A DNA stretch of 22,802 nucleotides from Thermoanaerobaculales bacterium (GTDB lineage: Bacteria > Acidobacteriota > Thermoanaerobaculia > Thermoanaerobaculales > Sulfomarinibacteraceae). This document shows positions 13,769 through 22,047 of this stretch, in pieces. The DNA lies in assembly GCA_029938595.1 (NCBI GenBank), contig JAOZUP010000011.1, positions 1 through 22,802 on the forward strand, in the 5' to 3' direction. The notes under the pieces were generated by a model that saw nothing but the letters and a program-made list of their open reading frames with translations, was not told where the DNA came from and ran no database searches. The position numbers and the translations under genes were made by a program. How positions within the stretch are numbered: position 1 is the stretch's first letter; the number at the start of each line of letters is the position of its first letter.

Positions 13769-14200
13769 ATGCCGAGTTTCGTCAACGTAGAAAAGTGTGA
13801 CGGGTGTAAGGCGCTCGACAAGACCGCCTGCCAACACATCTGTCCGAACGACCTCATGGTTCTCGACAAGGAGAGTGAGAAGGCATACAACCGTGAACCC
13901 GAAATGTGCTGGGAGTGCTACAACTGCGTCAAGATCTGCCCGACCCAGGCAGTCGATGTGCGCGGTTACGCGGACTTCGTGCCGATGGGCGCGTCCGTGG
14001 TTCCGCTGCGCTCCACCGATTCGATCATGTGGACCGTCAAGTTCCGCTCGGGCCAGGTGAAGCGGTTCAAGTTCCCGATTCGCACCACCCCCGAAGGCCA
14101 GGCAGAGCCGACCGGCGGTTGGAACACCGACCCGGACCTCGAAGGTCCAGTTCTCTTCACCGAGCCGGATTCCCTCGGCTGCGACGTGTGGACGAAGTAG
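13769..14200 (+). CDS. aprB: Adenylylsulfate (APS) reductase beta subunit
   Basis: A 143-residue iron-sulfur subunit of dissimilatory APS reductase, which passes electrons to and from the FAD of AprA in the cytoplasm. Two [4Fe-4S] cluster sets are clear: C10-x2-C13-x7-C21-x3-C25-P and C47-x2-C50-x2-C53-x3-C57-P; the insertion between the first cysteines (CDGCKALDKTACQHIC) is characteristic of AprB. The C-terminal tail (about 75-143), which wraps round AprA in known structures, is present but short compared with about 165-residue Desulfovibrio proteins and close to the archaeal length. Start is fixed by AGGAGG at 13755. It is the first gene of the cluster; aprA begins nine bases after its stop. 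Confidence 0.97.
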   Translation: MPSFVNVEKCDGCKALDKTACQHICPNDLMVLDKESEKAYNREPEMCWECYNCVKICPTQAVDVRGYADFVPMGASVVPLRSTDSIMWTVKFRSGQVKRFKFPIRTTPEGQAEPTGGWNTDPDLEGPVLFTEPDSLGCDVWTK

Positions 14201-14209
14201 GGGGGGATC

Positions 14210-16087
14210 ATGGCTAACTTTGAAACTGTCACAGTCGAAACTGATCTGTTGATTCTCGGTGGCGGCATGGCGTCCTGCGGCGCCGCGGTTGAGGCCGCTC
14301 ACTGGGCCAAGAAGAACAACCTCAAGGTCATCATGGTCGACAAGGCCGCGGTGGACCGCTCCGGCGCGGTGGCCATGGGCCTTTCCGCCATCAACCAGTA
14401 CGTCGGTGTGAGAGAGGGCGACAACACCATCGAGGACTACGTGAAATACGTCAAGCAGGACCTCATGGGCGTCGCTCGCGACGACCTGGTTGCCTCGATC
14501 GCTCGTCACGTAGACGGCTCGGTCCACCTCTTCGAGAAGTGGGGCCTTCCGATTTGGAAGGCCGAGGACGGCAGCTACGTCCACGAGGGTCGCTGGCAGC
14601 TCATGATCAACGGCGAGTCCTACAAGGTGATCGTCGCCGAAGCCGCCAAGAATAACCTCGGAACGGATAACATCTACGAGCGTATCTTCATCGTCGGTCC
14701 CATCATGGAGGGCGGCGTGTGCAAGGGCGCGTACGGTTTCTCGGTGCGCGACGACAAGTTCTACATCTTCAAGGCTCGCGCCGTTTTCGTCGCCATGGGC
14801 GGCGCAGTGCATGTCTTCAAACCCCGCTCCACGGGCGAAGGCCTCGGCCGTGCCTGGTATCCGCCCTGGAACTCCGGCTCCTCGGCATACTTCACCTTGA
14901 AGGCCGGCGCTGAGATGACCTGCCAGGAAGTGCGCTTCATTCCGGTCCGCTTCAAGGACGCCTACGGCCCCGTCGGCGCCTGGTTCCTGCTCTTCAAGTC
15001 CCGTGCGACCAACGCCTTTGGTGGCGAGTACATGGTCGAGCGGCGTGACGAGCTCGAAAACTGGAAGCCTTACGGAGCGGCAAAACCGATCCCGGCCAAC
15101 CTCCGCAACTGGCTCGGCATGCTCGATGTCATGGAGGGCAAGGGCCCGATCTATATGCAGACTGCAGAGGCGATCCAGAAGATCGCCGACCAGTACAAGG
15201 ACGACCCGAAGGCCCACAAGAAGAAGATGAAGGAGCTCGAGAGCGAGGCCTGGGAAGACTTCCTCGACATGACCATCTCGCAGGCCATTCTATGGGCTGC
15301 CAGTGACGTCCAGCCGGAAGAGACACCCTCCGAGATCGCGGCCGCCGAGCCGTACTTCATCGGCTCGCACTCCGGCGCCTCCGGCGCCTGGGTCAGCGGT
15401 CCGGAAGACCTCGCACCGCCCGAGTACTTCTGGGGCTACGACCACATGTGCACCACCAAGGGCTTGTTCGCGGCCGGTGACGCCACCGGTGCCTCGTCCC
15501 ACAAGTTCTCCTCCGGCTCCCACGCCGAGGGCCGCATCGCCGCCAAAGCGGCGATCCGCTACCTGGTCAAGGAGAACCCGCCGATGCCGACCATCGACGA
15601 CCCCACCATCGAGGCTCTCAAGGCGAAGACCCTCAAGCCGCTCGACACCTTTGCCGAGCACAAGGACTTCACCTCGCAAATTGACGTCAACCCCAACTAC
15701 ATCCTGCCGAAGATGTTCATGTTCAGGCTGCAGAAGCTCATGGACGAGTACGCGGGCGGCGTGGGCTCCCAGTTCACGACCTCCAGGATGCTCTGCGAGA
15801 GGGGCCTCCATCTGCTCGGCATACTCAAGGAAGACGCCGCCAACCTCGGCGCCCCCGATCTTCACGAGCTGATGCGGTGCTGGGAGAACGTCCACCGGAT
15901 GTACCAGGCCGAAGCGCACGTCCGGACGATCCTGTTCCGCGAGGAAACCCGTTGGCCGGGCTACTACTTCCGCGCCGATTTCCCCAAGCTCGACAACGAC
16001 AACTGGCTGTGCTTCGTCAACTGCATCATGGATCCGGAAACGGAAGAGTGGGAGATGATCAAACGCGACATTCTCCCCATGAGCTGA
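14210..16087 (+). CDS. aprA: Adenylylsulfate (APS) reductase alpha subunit
   Basis: A 625-residue flavoprotein of the fumarate reductase/succinate dehydrogenase fold that catalyses APS + 2e- to sulfite + AMP, or the reverse in sulfur oxidisers. The FAD-binding dinucleotide motif is LLILGGGMASCGAA (13-26), followed by DKAAVDRSGAVAMGLSAINQY, the conserved AprA flavin/substrate segment. Further hallmarks are NAFGGEYM, GSHSGASGAWVSG, CTTKGLFAAGDATGASSHKFSSGSHAEGR and a C-terminal helical domain ending MDPETEEWEMIKRDILPMS. Length is slightly below Desulfovibrio AprA (about 660). The start has a G-rich Shine-Dalgarno (GGGGGGG just before ATC-ATG). A strong terminator hairpin follows 16 bases after the stop. 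Reductive or oxidative use cannot be decided from this gene alone. Confidence 0.98.
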   Translation: MANFETVTVETDLLILGGGMASCGAAVEAAHWAKKNNLKVIMVDKAAVDRSGAVAMGLSAINQYVGVREGDNTIEDYVKYVKQDLMGVARDDLVASIARHVDGSVHLFEKWGLPIWKAEDGSYVHEGRWQLMINGESYKVIVAEAAKNNLGTDNIYERIFIVGPIMEGGVCKGAYGFSVRDDKFYIFKARAVFVAMGGAVHVFKPRSTGEGLGRAWYPPWNSGSSAYFTLKAGAEMTCQEVRFIPVRFKDAYGPVGAWFLLFKSRATNAFGGEYMVERRDELENWKPYGAAKPIPANLRNWLGMLDVMEGKGPIYMQTAEAIQKIADQYKDDPKAHKKKMKELESEAWEDFLDMTISQAILWAASDVQPEETPSEIAAAEPYFIGSHSGASGAWVSGPEDLAPPEYFWGYDHMCTTKGLFAAGDATGASSHKFSSGSHAEGRIAAKAAIRYLVKENPPMPTIDDPTIEALKAKTLKPLDTFAEHKDFTSQIDVNPNYILPKMFMFRLQKLMDEYAGGVGSQFTTSRMLCERGLHLLGILKEDAANLGAPDLHELMRCWENVHRMYQAEAHVRTILFREETRWPGYYFRADFPKLDNDNWLCFVNCIMDPETEEWEMIKRDILPMS

Positions 16088-16103
16088 TTCCGATCTTTAT
16101 TCC

Positions 16104-16135
16104 GGCCCCAGGCGCTTCGGCGCCTGGGGCCTTTT
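16104..16135 (+). terminator. Intrinsic terminator between aprA and the qmo genes
   Basis: A perfect 12-bp stem, GGCCCCAGGCGC (16104-16115) with GCGCCTGGGGCC (16120-16131), closes on a TTCG tetraloop and is followed by TTTT (16132-16135). This is a textbook Rho-independent terminator. It lies only 15 bases before the start codon of the next gene, so read-through or partial termination must feed the downstream genes unless a promoter lies inside aprA. Confidence 0.93.
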
Positions 16136-16150
16136 CCCACCGAGGTATTT

Positions 16151-16462
16151 TTGACCACTGCCGAACACCCCGTGTGCCCGCACTGCGACCAGGAGCTGCA
16201 AGCCTTCGAGCTCCCCGACAGCATCGGTTTCGAGTCTGAGTTCCATCTTGCCTGCTTCAACGACGAATGCCCCTACTACGTCCGCGGGTGGAAACACATG
16301 GAGTCGAACTACGCCGTCAAGGCGTCGTACCGGTACCGTGTCGATCCCACCAACGGCAAGGCGTCTCCGCTGGCCGTGTGGTCTGAAGACGCCATCAAGG
16401 ACCGCATCATCGAGGCCTCCGTCGGTGAATCAGACCAACAAGATAATGGAGGCTGCCCATGA
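16151..16462 (+). CDS. Small zinc-ribbon protein of the apr-qmo cluster
   Basis: A 103-residue protein with cysteines C9-P-H-C12 and C35-x4-C40-P, forming a likely zinc-ribbon or short zinc finger of the Ogr/Delta-like sort; the rest has aromatic strands (YYVRGWKHMESNYAVKASYRYRVDP) and an acidic C-terminus. Function unknown; it might help assemble or regulate the Apr/Qmo proteins, but that is context inference only. The start is TTG at 16151, chosen because GAGG lies at 16142-16145 and no ATG is available in frame upstream of the first cysteine pair. It follows the terminator by 15 bases and its stop overlaps the next start by ATGA, so it is translationally coupled to the YkgJ-type gene. Confidence 0.82.
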   Translation: MTTAEHPVCPHCDQELQAFELPDSIGFESEFHLACFNDECPYYVRGWKHMESNYAVKASYRYRVDPTNGKASPLAVWSEDAIKDRIIEASVGESDQQDNGGCP

Positions 16463-17265
16463 GTACCGGCGACGCGAGGCTGCCACAGTTTCTGGTGGAC
16501 AAGAAGCAGCTCGCAGAGGGTGAGACCTTCGCCTTCACCTGCCACCCAGGAGTCCCTTGTTTCAACTCCTGCTGCGCCGATGTCAACATCGTGCTGACGC
16601 CGTTGGACGTTCTCCGCATGGCGCGGCGGCTCGAAATGAAAACCCTGGAATTTCTCGAGACCCACACCTCGAACCCGATCACCAAGGACCTCCAGATCCC
16701 CATGGTGATGCTCAAGATGAAGGACGCCGACGCCAAACCGTGTCCCTTCGTCGGCGATGAGGGCTGCACGGTCTACGAGGATCGTCCGTGGGCCTGTCGC
16801 ATGTACCCGCTGGGGATGGCCATCCCACCGGCGCGCGCCGGCGAGGAGCCCAAACCGCTGTTCTTCATCTTCGAGGACGACCACTGCAAGGGGCGGTTTC
16901 AACCCGACTGCAAGCAGTGGACGGCGCAGAGCTGGCGCTCAGATCAGGGGCTGGAGGCGCAGGACGAGCTCGAGGAGGGTTTCCGCGATCTCGTCAGTCA
17001 CCCGTGGTTCATCGGCGGCCGCACCCTCGATCCCAAGCGCATGCACATGTTCTACACCGCGTGCTACGACATCGATACCTTCCGCTCTTTTGTTTTCGAT
17101 TCCTCGTTCTGCGAGAGGTTCGACATCCAACCCGAAGCCCTCCAGGAACTCAAAACAAACGACGAGGCACTCCTCCGATTTGCCTTCCGTTGGCTCCGGT
17201 TCGCGCTCTTCGCCGAACCGACCCTGAAGGTCAAGGAGGAAGCGGTCGAACGGAGTCAGCCATGA
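16459..17265 (+). CDS. YkgJ-family cysteine-cluster protein
   Basis: A 268-residue protein of the YkgJ (CxxCxxxCC, zinc- or iron-chelating) family. The N-terminal motif is C28-HPGVP-C34-FNS-C38-C39, preceding VLTPLDVLRMARRL; the second half of the site is C95-PF-VGDEG-C103 and C113 in VYEDRPWACRMYP. Both are hallmarks of this family, which is thought to bind a metal or Fe-S cluster. Additional cysteines (DDHCKGRFQPDCKQW, TACYD, SSFCERF) lie in the C-terminal half. Function unknown. It overlaps the preceding zinc-ribbon gene (ATGA) and the following qmoA gene (ATGA), so its synthesis is tied to that of the Qmo complex, and maturation of, or electron transfer with, Qmo or Apr is the natural guess. 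A soluble, cytoplasmic location is expected. Confidence 0.88.
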   Translation: MSTGDARLPQFLVDKKQLAEGETFAFTCHPGVPCFNSCCADVNIVLTPLDVLRMARRLEMKTLEFLETHTSNPITKDLQIPMVMLKMKDADAKPCPFVGDEGCTVYEDRPWACRMYPLGMAIPPARAGEEPKPLFFIFEDDHCKGRFQPDCKQWTAQSWRSDQGLEAQDELEEGFRDLVSHPWFIGGRTLDPKRMHMFYTACYDIDTFRSFVFDSSFCERFDIQPEALQELKTNDEALLRFAFRWLRFALFAEPTLKVKEEAVERSQP

Positions 17266-18512
17266 GTGAAGCCAAGAAGTCCCTGCTCGTCATCGGTGCC
17301 GGCATTGCGGGCATTACCGCCGCCCTCGAAGCGGCCGAAACCGGCGCCGAGGTCGTCCTGATCGAGCGCGAGGCGACCATTGGCGGCCGCGTCCTCCGCC
17401 TCAACAACTACTTCCCCAAGATGTGTCCCCCCTCGTGCGGCATGGAGATCAACATCCGCCGTCTCGAGCGAAACCCCAGGATCCGCGTTCTGACACGCTC
17501 GAAGGTCACGGCCGCGGAGACCGGCGACGGCGGCTGGTCGGTCGAGATCACCACCGAACCGGCCTGGGTCAAGGCCAACTGCACAGCGTGCGGCGACTGC
17601 GAATCAGCCTGCACGACCGAGATCGACGACCCCCACAACCTGGGGATGTCGAAGACCAAGGCGATCCGCCTCCCCCACCCCAGCGCGTGGCCGAAGATCT
17701 ACACCTTCGACCGCGCCGCGGTTTCCGACGACGAAGCGAAGAAGATCGCCGAGGCCTGCACGTACGATGCCGTCGATCTTGACGCTCAGGAGACGACGCA
17801 AACCCTCGAGTTCGGCGCCGTAGTGGTCGCCACCGGCTGGAAGCCCTACCCTCTCGAAAAGCTAGAGGAGCTGGGCGGCGATCTCGACGACGTCGTCGCC
17901 AACGTCCAGATGGAGCGGATGGCGTCAGCCTCGGGGCCCACCGGCGGCGTGATTCGGAAGCCGTCCAATGGTGAGGCGCCGGCCAGGGTGGCCTTCGTCC
18001 AGTGCGCCGGTTCACGAGACGTCAACCACCTCAACTACTGCTCAGGAGTCTGCTGTCTTGCATCGCTCAAGCAAGCACGGTACGTGAAAGAACAATTGCC
18101 CGACGCCGAGGTCACGATGTACTACATCGACCGCCGCACGCCGGGCAGGAACGAAGACTTCCTCCTCGGATCGGCTGAGCTCGAAGGCGTGACCTTGACC
18201 AAGGGCAAGGTCGGTCGTATCGAAAAATCGAACGGCGGCCTCAAGCTGCACGTGGAGGACGTCGAGAACGAGGTAATCCTCGAGGCCGAGGCCGATCTGG
18301 TGGTGCTTGCTACCGGGATGGTGCCCAACGCCGTCGACGACGACCTCGCGGTCTTCACCCGCAAGGATGACGACGGGTTCGTCCTCGACGATTTGGAGGC
18401 CGGCGTCACAGTGGCCGGTGTCGCGCGCCGTCCCGAGGACGTCGCGGCATCGGTGCGGGACGCGACCGGCGCCGCAGCCCGCGCGATGGTGGCTGCGGGA
18501 AGGAGGGCCTGA
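17262..18512 (+). CDS. qmoA: Quinone-interacting membrane-bound oxidoreductase subunit A (HdrA-like)
   Basis: A 416-residue soluble flavoprotein related to HdrA of heterodisulfide reductase, part of QmoABC, which transfers electrons between menaquinone and AprBA. The FAD motif is LLVIGAGIAGITAALEAA near the N-terminus, with IGGRVLRLNNYFPKMCPPSC (C55, C59) matching the QmoA/HdrA pattern. A four-cysteine set C107-x2-C110-x2-C113-x3-C117 may bind an iron-sulfur cluster, though the usual trailing proline is absent. The NADP/FAD-like second motif VVATGWKPYP and FVQCAGSRDVNHLNYCSGVCCLASLKQ are typical of the family. I start at ATG 17262, overlapping the previous stop (ATGA); the longer open frame from 16788 is out-of-gene shadow. 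The stop overlaps the qmoB start (TGATG). Confidence 0.95.
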   Translation: MSEAKKSLLVIGAGIAGITAALEAAETGAEVVLIEREATIGGRVLRLNNYFPKMCPPSCGMEINIRRLERNPRIRVLTRSKVTAAETGDGGWSVEITTEPAWVKANCTACGDCESACTTEIDDPHNLGMSKTKAIRLPHPSAWPKIYTFDRAAVSDDEAKKIAEACTYDAVDLDAQETTQTLEFGAVVVATGWKPYPLEKLEELGGDLDDVVANVQMERMASASGPTGGVIRKPSNGEAPARVAFVQCAGSRDVNHLNYCSGVCCLASLKQARYVKEQLPDAEVTMYYIDRRTPGRNEDFLLGSAELEGVTLTKGKVGRIEKSNGGLKLHVEDVENEVILEAEADLVVLATGMVPNAVDDDLAVFTRKDDDGFVLDDLEAGVTVAGVARRPEDVAASVRDATGAAARAMVAAGRRA

Positions 18513-20764
18513 TGGAAAAGATCGGCGTTTTCCTTTGCACGGGTTGCGGTATCGGTGAAGCGATCGACGTCGACGAGGTGATCGAGGCCGCAGACGAGGT
18601 TGGCTGCGCCTGCACCCTCACCCACGAATGCCTCTGCGCCCCCGAAGGGCTGGAGGCGATCCGCGGGGCGGTGTCTGAAAACGAGCTCGACGGCATCCTG
18701 GTCGCCGCCTGCTCCGAGCGCGCCAAGACCCGGGAGTTTGCGGCCCTGACCGAGGATGGACCGTCCATGTTTCGGATCGCGGTGCGCGAGCACTGCGCCT
18801 GGCCGCTCAAGGATGCTGAGGAAGATGAAGACAAAACCATGGCCGCCCAGGACCTGGTACGCATGGGGCTCGCCCGCCTAGACGGCGTCAAGGCCATCGA
18901 GCCGCTCGAAGAAGAGATCAGCGACACCGTGATGGTGGTGGGCAGCGGCCGCGCCGGGCTCGAGGCTTCCCTGACCGCCGCCGGCCTCGGCCACCCGGTG
19001 GTCCTGGTCGAGAAGGACGACCACCTGGGTGGTCTTCTCGCCGATCAGCTCTCGATCCCGCCCGAGCAACCGCCCTACGAGGCGCCCGAGGCCAACCCGA
19101 TTCCGGGGCTGATCGATGAGGTCAACGCTCACGACGACATCAAGGTCCTCACCGACACCGGCATCACCGAGATCACCGGCCAGCCGGGCCAGTTCAAGGT
19201 CAGCCTCAACGGATCTTCCGGTCTCGAGATGACGGTGGGTTCGATTGTCCAGGCGACCGGCGCCAAGCCCTACGATGCCTCCAAGCTGGGGCACCTCGGC
19301 TACGGCGCCTCGCCCGACGTCGTAACCTCCCACGAGTTCGAAAATATGCTCGTCGACGGAAAGATTACCTGTCCGTCCGACGGCCGCACGCCGGGACGTA
19401 TCGCATACATCCAGTGCGCCGGATCGCGCGACGAAAACCACCTCAAGTACTGCTCGTCCGAGTGCTGCATCAATACCCTGCGGCAGATGATGGAGGTCAA
19501 GAAGATCGACCCGTCGATCGAGAACGCGGTCATTTACAAGGATATCCGCGCGCCTGGACTCATGGAGTACTTCTTCCTCGCCGCCCAGAAGGAGACAGGC
19601 GGGATGATGGCCCGTGGCGAGGTGGACAGAATCGAGGCCAACGGCAAGCTCTCGATCCACATGACCGACAGCATGCTCGGCGACAATGTGGCGATCGATG
19701 CCGATCTCGTCGTACTGGCGGTGGGCATGGTCCCGCAGTCCGCCGACGGCGAGCTGATCCGCGAGCTCCACGATTCCGTCCACCAGGCCGAGACTTCGGA
19801 GAGCTCAAAGGTCCGCGAGAACTCGGCCGCTCGCGCCGAAGAGCTCGCTGATTTTGAGGGCACCGAAATCCTCAACCTCGACTACCGCCAGGGACCGGAT
19901 CTGCCGACTCTGGAGTACGGATTCCCCGACTCCCACTTCATCTGCTTCCCGTACGAGACGCGGCGCACCGGCATCTATGCCGCCGGCACGGTGCATGCAC
20001 CGATGGAGTCGGTGCAGGCGGCCGAGGATGGTCTCGGCGCCGCCATGAAGGCCGTGCAGTGCATCGAGATGGCCAAACGAGGCGAGGCGGTCCACCCGCG
20101 TGCCGGCGACACCGCCTACCCCGATTTCTTCCTCCAGCGCTGCACCGATTGCAAGCGCTGCACCGAGGAGTGTCCGTTCGGGACCCTGAACGAGAATGAG
20201 AAGGGTACTCCCGAGCTCTTTCCCCTCCGCTGTCGCCGCTGCGGCATCTGCATGGGCGCCTGCCCGGAGCGAATCATCAGCTTCCCGGATTTCTCGGTCC
20301 TCATGATTGCCGAGATGATCAAGGCGATGGAGGTCCCCGACGAGGACGACGAGAAACCACGAATCCTCGCGCTGATGTGCGAGAACGACGCCGTCCCCGC
20401 CCTCGATGCGGCGGCCGCGAACGGTGCGACCTGGAACCCGTGGGTGCGCGTCATTCCGATCCGCTGCCTCGGCTCCATGAACATCGTGTGGCTCGCCGAG
20501 GCGCTTTCGCGCGGCATCGACGGCGTGATCCTCATCGGCTGTAAGTACGGTGACGACTACCAGTGCCACTACGTCCGCGGCTCCGAGCTCGCAAACACAC
20601 GACTGGAGAACGTCGGTGAGACGCTCGAACGCCTGGCCCTGGAGCCCGAGCGCGTCAAGCTGGTCGAGCTGTCACACGACGAGTTCGGTCGCATTCCGCA
20701 GATCCTGGACGACTTCGCGGAAGAGCTCGATGAGATGGGGCCGAACCCGCTCAAGGGCTTTTGA
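18512..20764 (+). CDS. qmoB: Quinone-interacting membrane-bound oxidoreductase subunit B (HdrA-MvhD fusion)
   Basis: A 750-residue subunit combining an HdrA-like flavoprotein with an MvhD-like C-terminal domain, the standard QmoB layout. The N-terminus has VFLCTGCGIGEAID and CLCAPEG; the FAD motif is VVGSGRAGLEAS (G144-x-G-x-x-G149). Two ferredoxin-type clusters are C544-x2-C547-x2-C550-x3-C554-P and C574-x2-C577-x2-C580-x3-C584-P. The MvhD part (about 610-740) contains RILALMCENDA, IPIRCLGSMN and GVILIGCKYGDDYQCHYVRGSELA, including cysteines for a [2Fe-2S] site. In the cytoplasm it is thought to carry electrons between QmoC, QmoA and AprBA. The start overlaps qmoA by one base; qmoC begins 58 bases downstream. 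Confidence 0.95.
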   Translation: MEKIGVFLCTGCGIGEAIDVDEVIEAADEVGCACTLTHECLCAPEGLEAIRGAVSENELDGILVAACSERAKTREFAALTEDGPSMFRIAVREHCAWPLKDAEEDEDKTMAAQDLVRMGLARLDGVKAIEPLEEEISDTVMVVGSGRAGLEASLTAAGLGHPVVLVEKDDHLGGLLADQLSIPPEQPPYEAPEANPIPGLIDEVNAHDDIKVLTDTGITEITGQPGQFKVSLNGSSGLEMTVGSIVQATGAKPYDASKLGHLGYGASPDVVTSHEFENMLVDGKITCPSDGRTPGRIAYIQCAGSRDENHLKYCSSECCINTLRQMMEVKKIDPSIENAVIYKDIRAPGLMEYFFLAAQKETGGMMARGEVDRIEANGKLSIHMTDSMLGDNVAIDADLVVLAVGMVPQSADGELIRELHDSVHQAETSESSKVRENSAARAEELADFEGTEILNLDYRQGPDLPTLEYGFPDSHFICFPYETRRTGIYAAGTVHAPMESVQAAEDGLGAAMKAVQCIEMAKRGEAVHPRAGDTAYPDFFLQRCTDCKRCTEECPFGTLNENEKGTPELFPLRCRRCGICMGACPERIISFPDFSVLMIAEMIKAMEVPDEDDEKPRILALMCENDAVPALDAAAANGATWNPWVRVIPIRCLGSMNIVWLAEALSRGIDGVILIGCKYGDDYQCHYVRGSELANTRLENVGETLERLALEPERVKLVELSHDEFGRIPQILDDFAEELDEMGPNPLKGF

Positions 20765-20822
20765 ACCTCAGATGAGCGATTCTCACCTGCAGAACCACTT
20801 ATCGTAGGTAGAAGGAGGATAC

Positions 20823-21992
20823 ATGGCTTCGATCCCGGTCCTTCACACGTCCTCAGAATTCCGCGAAGAGTTCTTTGACCGCGGCGGCGAAAACGCGGCC
20901 CGCTGCTACCAGTGCGCCACCTGCTCGAGCGTCTGCGAGCTGGCGCCGGCCAACGCGCCGTTTCCGCGGCGCCAGATTCTCTGGGCGCAGTGGGGCCTGG
21001 AGGATCGGCTCGTGTCCGATGCCGGGCCGTGGCTCTGCTACCAGTGCAACGACTGCTCGGTGCGCTGCCCACGCGAGGTCAACCCGGGCGATGTGATGGC
21101 GTCGATCCGCGCGATGGTGGTCGAGAAGTTGGCGACACCTGCTTTCCTCGGCAAGCTCGTCGGCAACGTCAAGAAGACCTGGCCGCTTCTGGTCCTCGGC
21201 CCGCTCGTCTACTGGTTGATCCTGCTCGGTGCGACCGGGATCCACATTCCCGGCATCGACCCCGAGCTGGGTGCCCTCGACGGCCGTTTTCACTACGAGC
21301 ACTTCGTGCCCCACATCCTGATCTATTTCACCTACTTCGCCGCCACCTTCTTCGCACTTTTCACGATGTGGTCCTCCGGACGAAGATTCTGGAAGATGCT
21401 CGGCACCAGCCAGGCGCGAACGGGATCGTTCTTCGGCGCCCTGATTGGGGCCTTTTTCGACATCGCAACCCACAAAAAATTCAGATCCTGCGATCGGGGC
21501 GTATTCAAACGAAAATGGGGGCACTTCCTGGTGATGTGGGGATTCGTGGGCGCTGCGATCACTTCCGGTTTCGCGGTGGTTTATCTTTACCGGGAAACCG
21601 TTTTCTTCTCGTGGCTGAACCTCCAGTACAGCTATCCGATGCCCATCACCCACTGGGTCAAATGGCTGGGGAACATCTCGGCCGTCGCCCTGGTCGTGGG
21701 CGGTCTGCTGCTGTGGCTCAACCGCCGCAACCCCGGCGACAAGCTGGTTGGGGTCACCACCCCCTTTGACCGCTTCTTCCTGTGGGTCGTTCTGACGGTC
21801 ATCGCCACTGGTGTCCTGACAGAGCTCTTTCGTTTCATCGCAGCGCCGCCCGTCCTCGCCTGCGCGGTCTACGTGATCCACCTCGCCATCGTGCTGACCC
21901 TCTTCCTGACCCTCCCCTACTCCAAGTTCGCCCATATTCTCTACCGAACCCTGGCCATGACCCACGAAAGGCTGACCGCCGAGAACGGCTAG
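20823..21992 (+). CDS. qmoC: Quinone-interacting membrane-bound oxidoreductase subunit C (HdrE/HdrC-like)
   Basis: A 389-residue membrane anchor of the Qmo complex, exchanging electrons with menaquinone. The N-terminal HdrC-like part has two [4Fe-4S] sets: C28-x2-C31-x2-C34-x3-C38 and C72-x2-C75-x2-C78-x3-C82-P. From about residue 114 come around six hydrophobic segments (114-136, 158-181, 232-255, 275-298, 312-330, 335-360), corresponding to the HdrE/NarI-like cytochrome b module; histidines such as HFVPHI, GHFL, THW and VIHLA are candidate haem b ligands. An excellent AGAAGGAGGATAC ribosome binding site precedes the ATG. The 58-bp gap to qmoB contains nothing else notable. It is followed 55 bp later by sat. 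Confidence 0.95.
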   Translation: MASIPVLHTSSEFREEFFDRGGENAARCYQCATCSSVCELAPANAPFPRRQILWAQWGLEDRLVSDAGPWLCYQCNDCSVRCPREVNPGDVMASIRAMVVEKLATPAFLGKLVGNVKKTWPLLVLGPLVYWLILLGATGIHIPGIDPELGALDGRFHYEHFVPHILIYFTYFAATFFALFTMWSSGRRFWKMLGTSQARTGSFFGALIGAFFDIATHKKFRSCDRGVFKRKWGHFLVMWGFVGAAITSGFAVVYLYRETVFFSWLNLQYSYPMPITHWVKWLGNISAVALVVGGLLLWLNRRNPGDKLVGVTTPFDRFFLWVVLTVIATGVLTELFRFIAAPPVLACAVYVIHLAIVLTLFLTLPYSKFAHILYRTLAMTHERLTAENG

Positions 21993-22047
21993 ATCTATGT
22001 AAATCCGCCTCGATAGGGGCGCCAATAACAACGAAGGAGAAAACAGT

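Noticed and set aside
13730..15217. A 495-codon leftward open frame opposite aprB and aprA
   Set aside because: It runs across two well-recognised genes and their ribosome binding sites; no family character.
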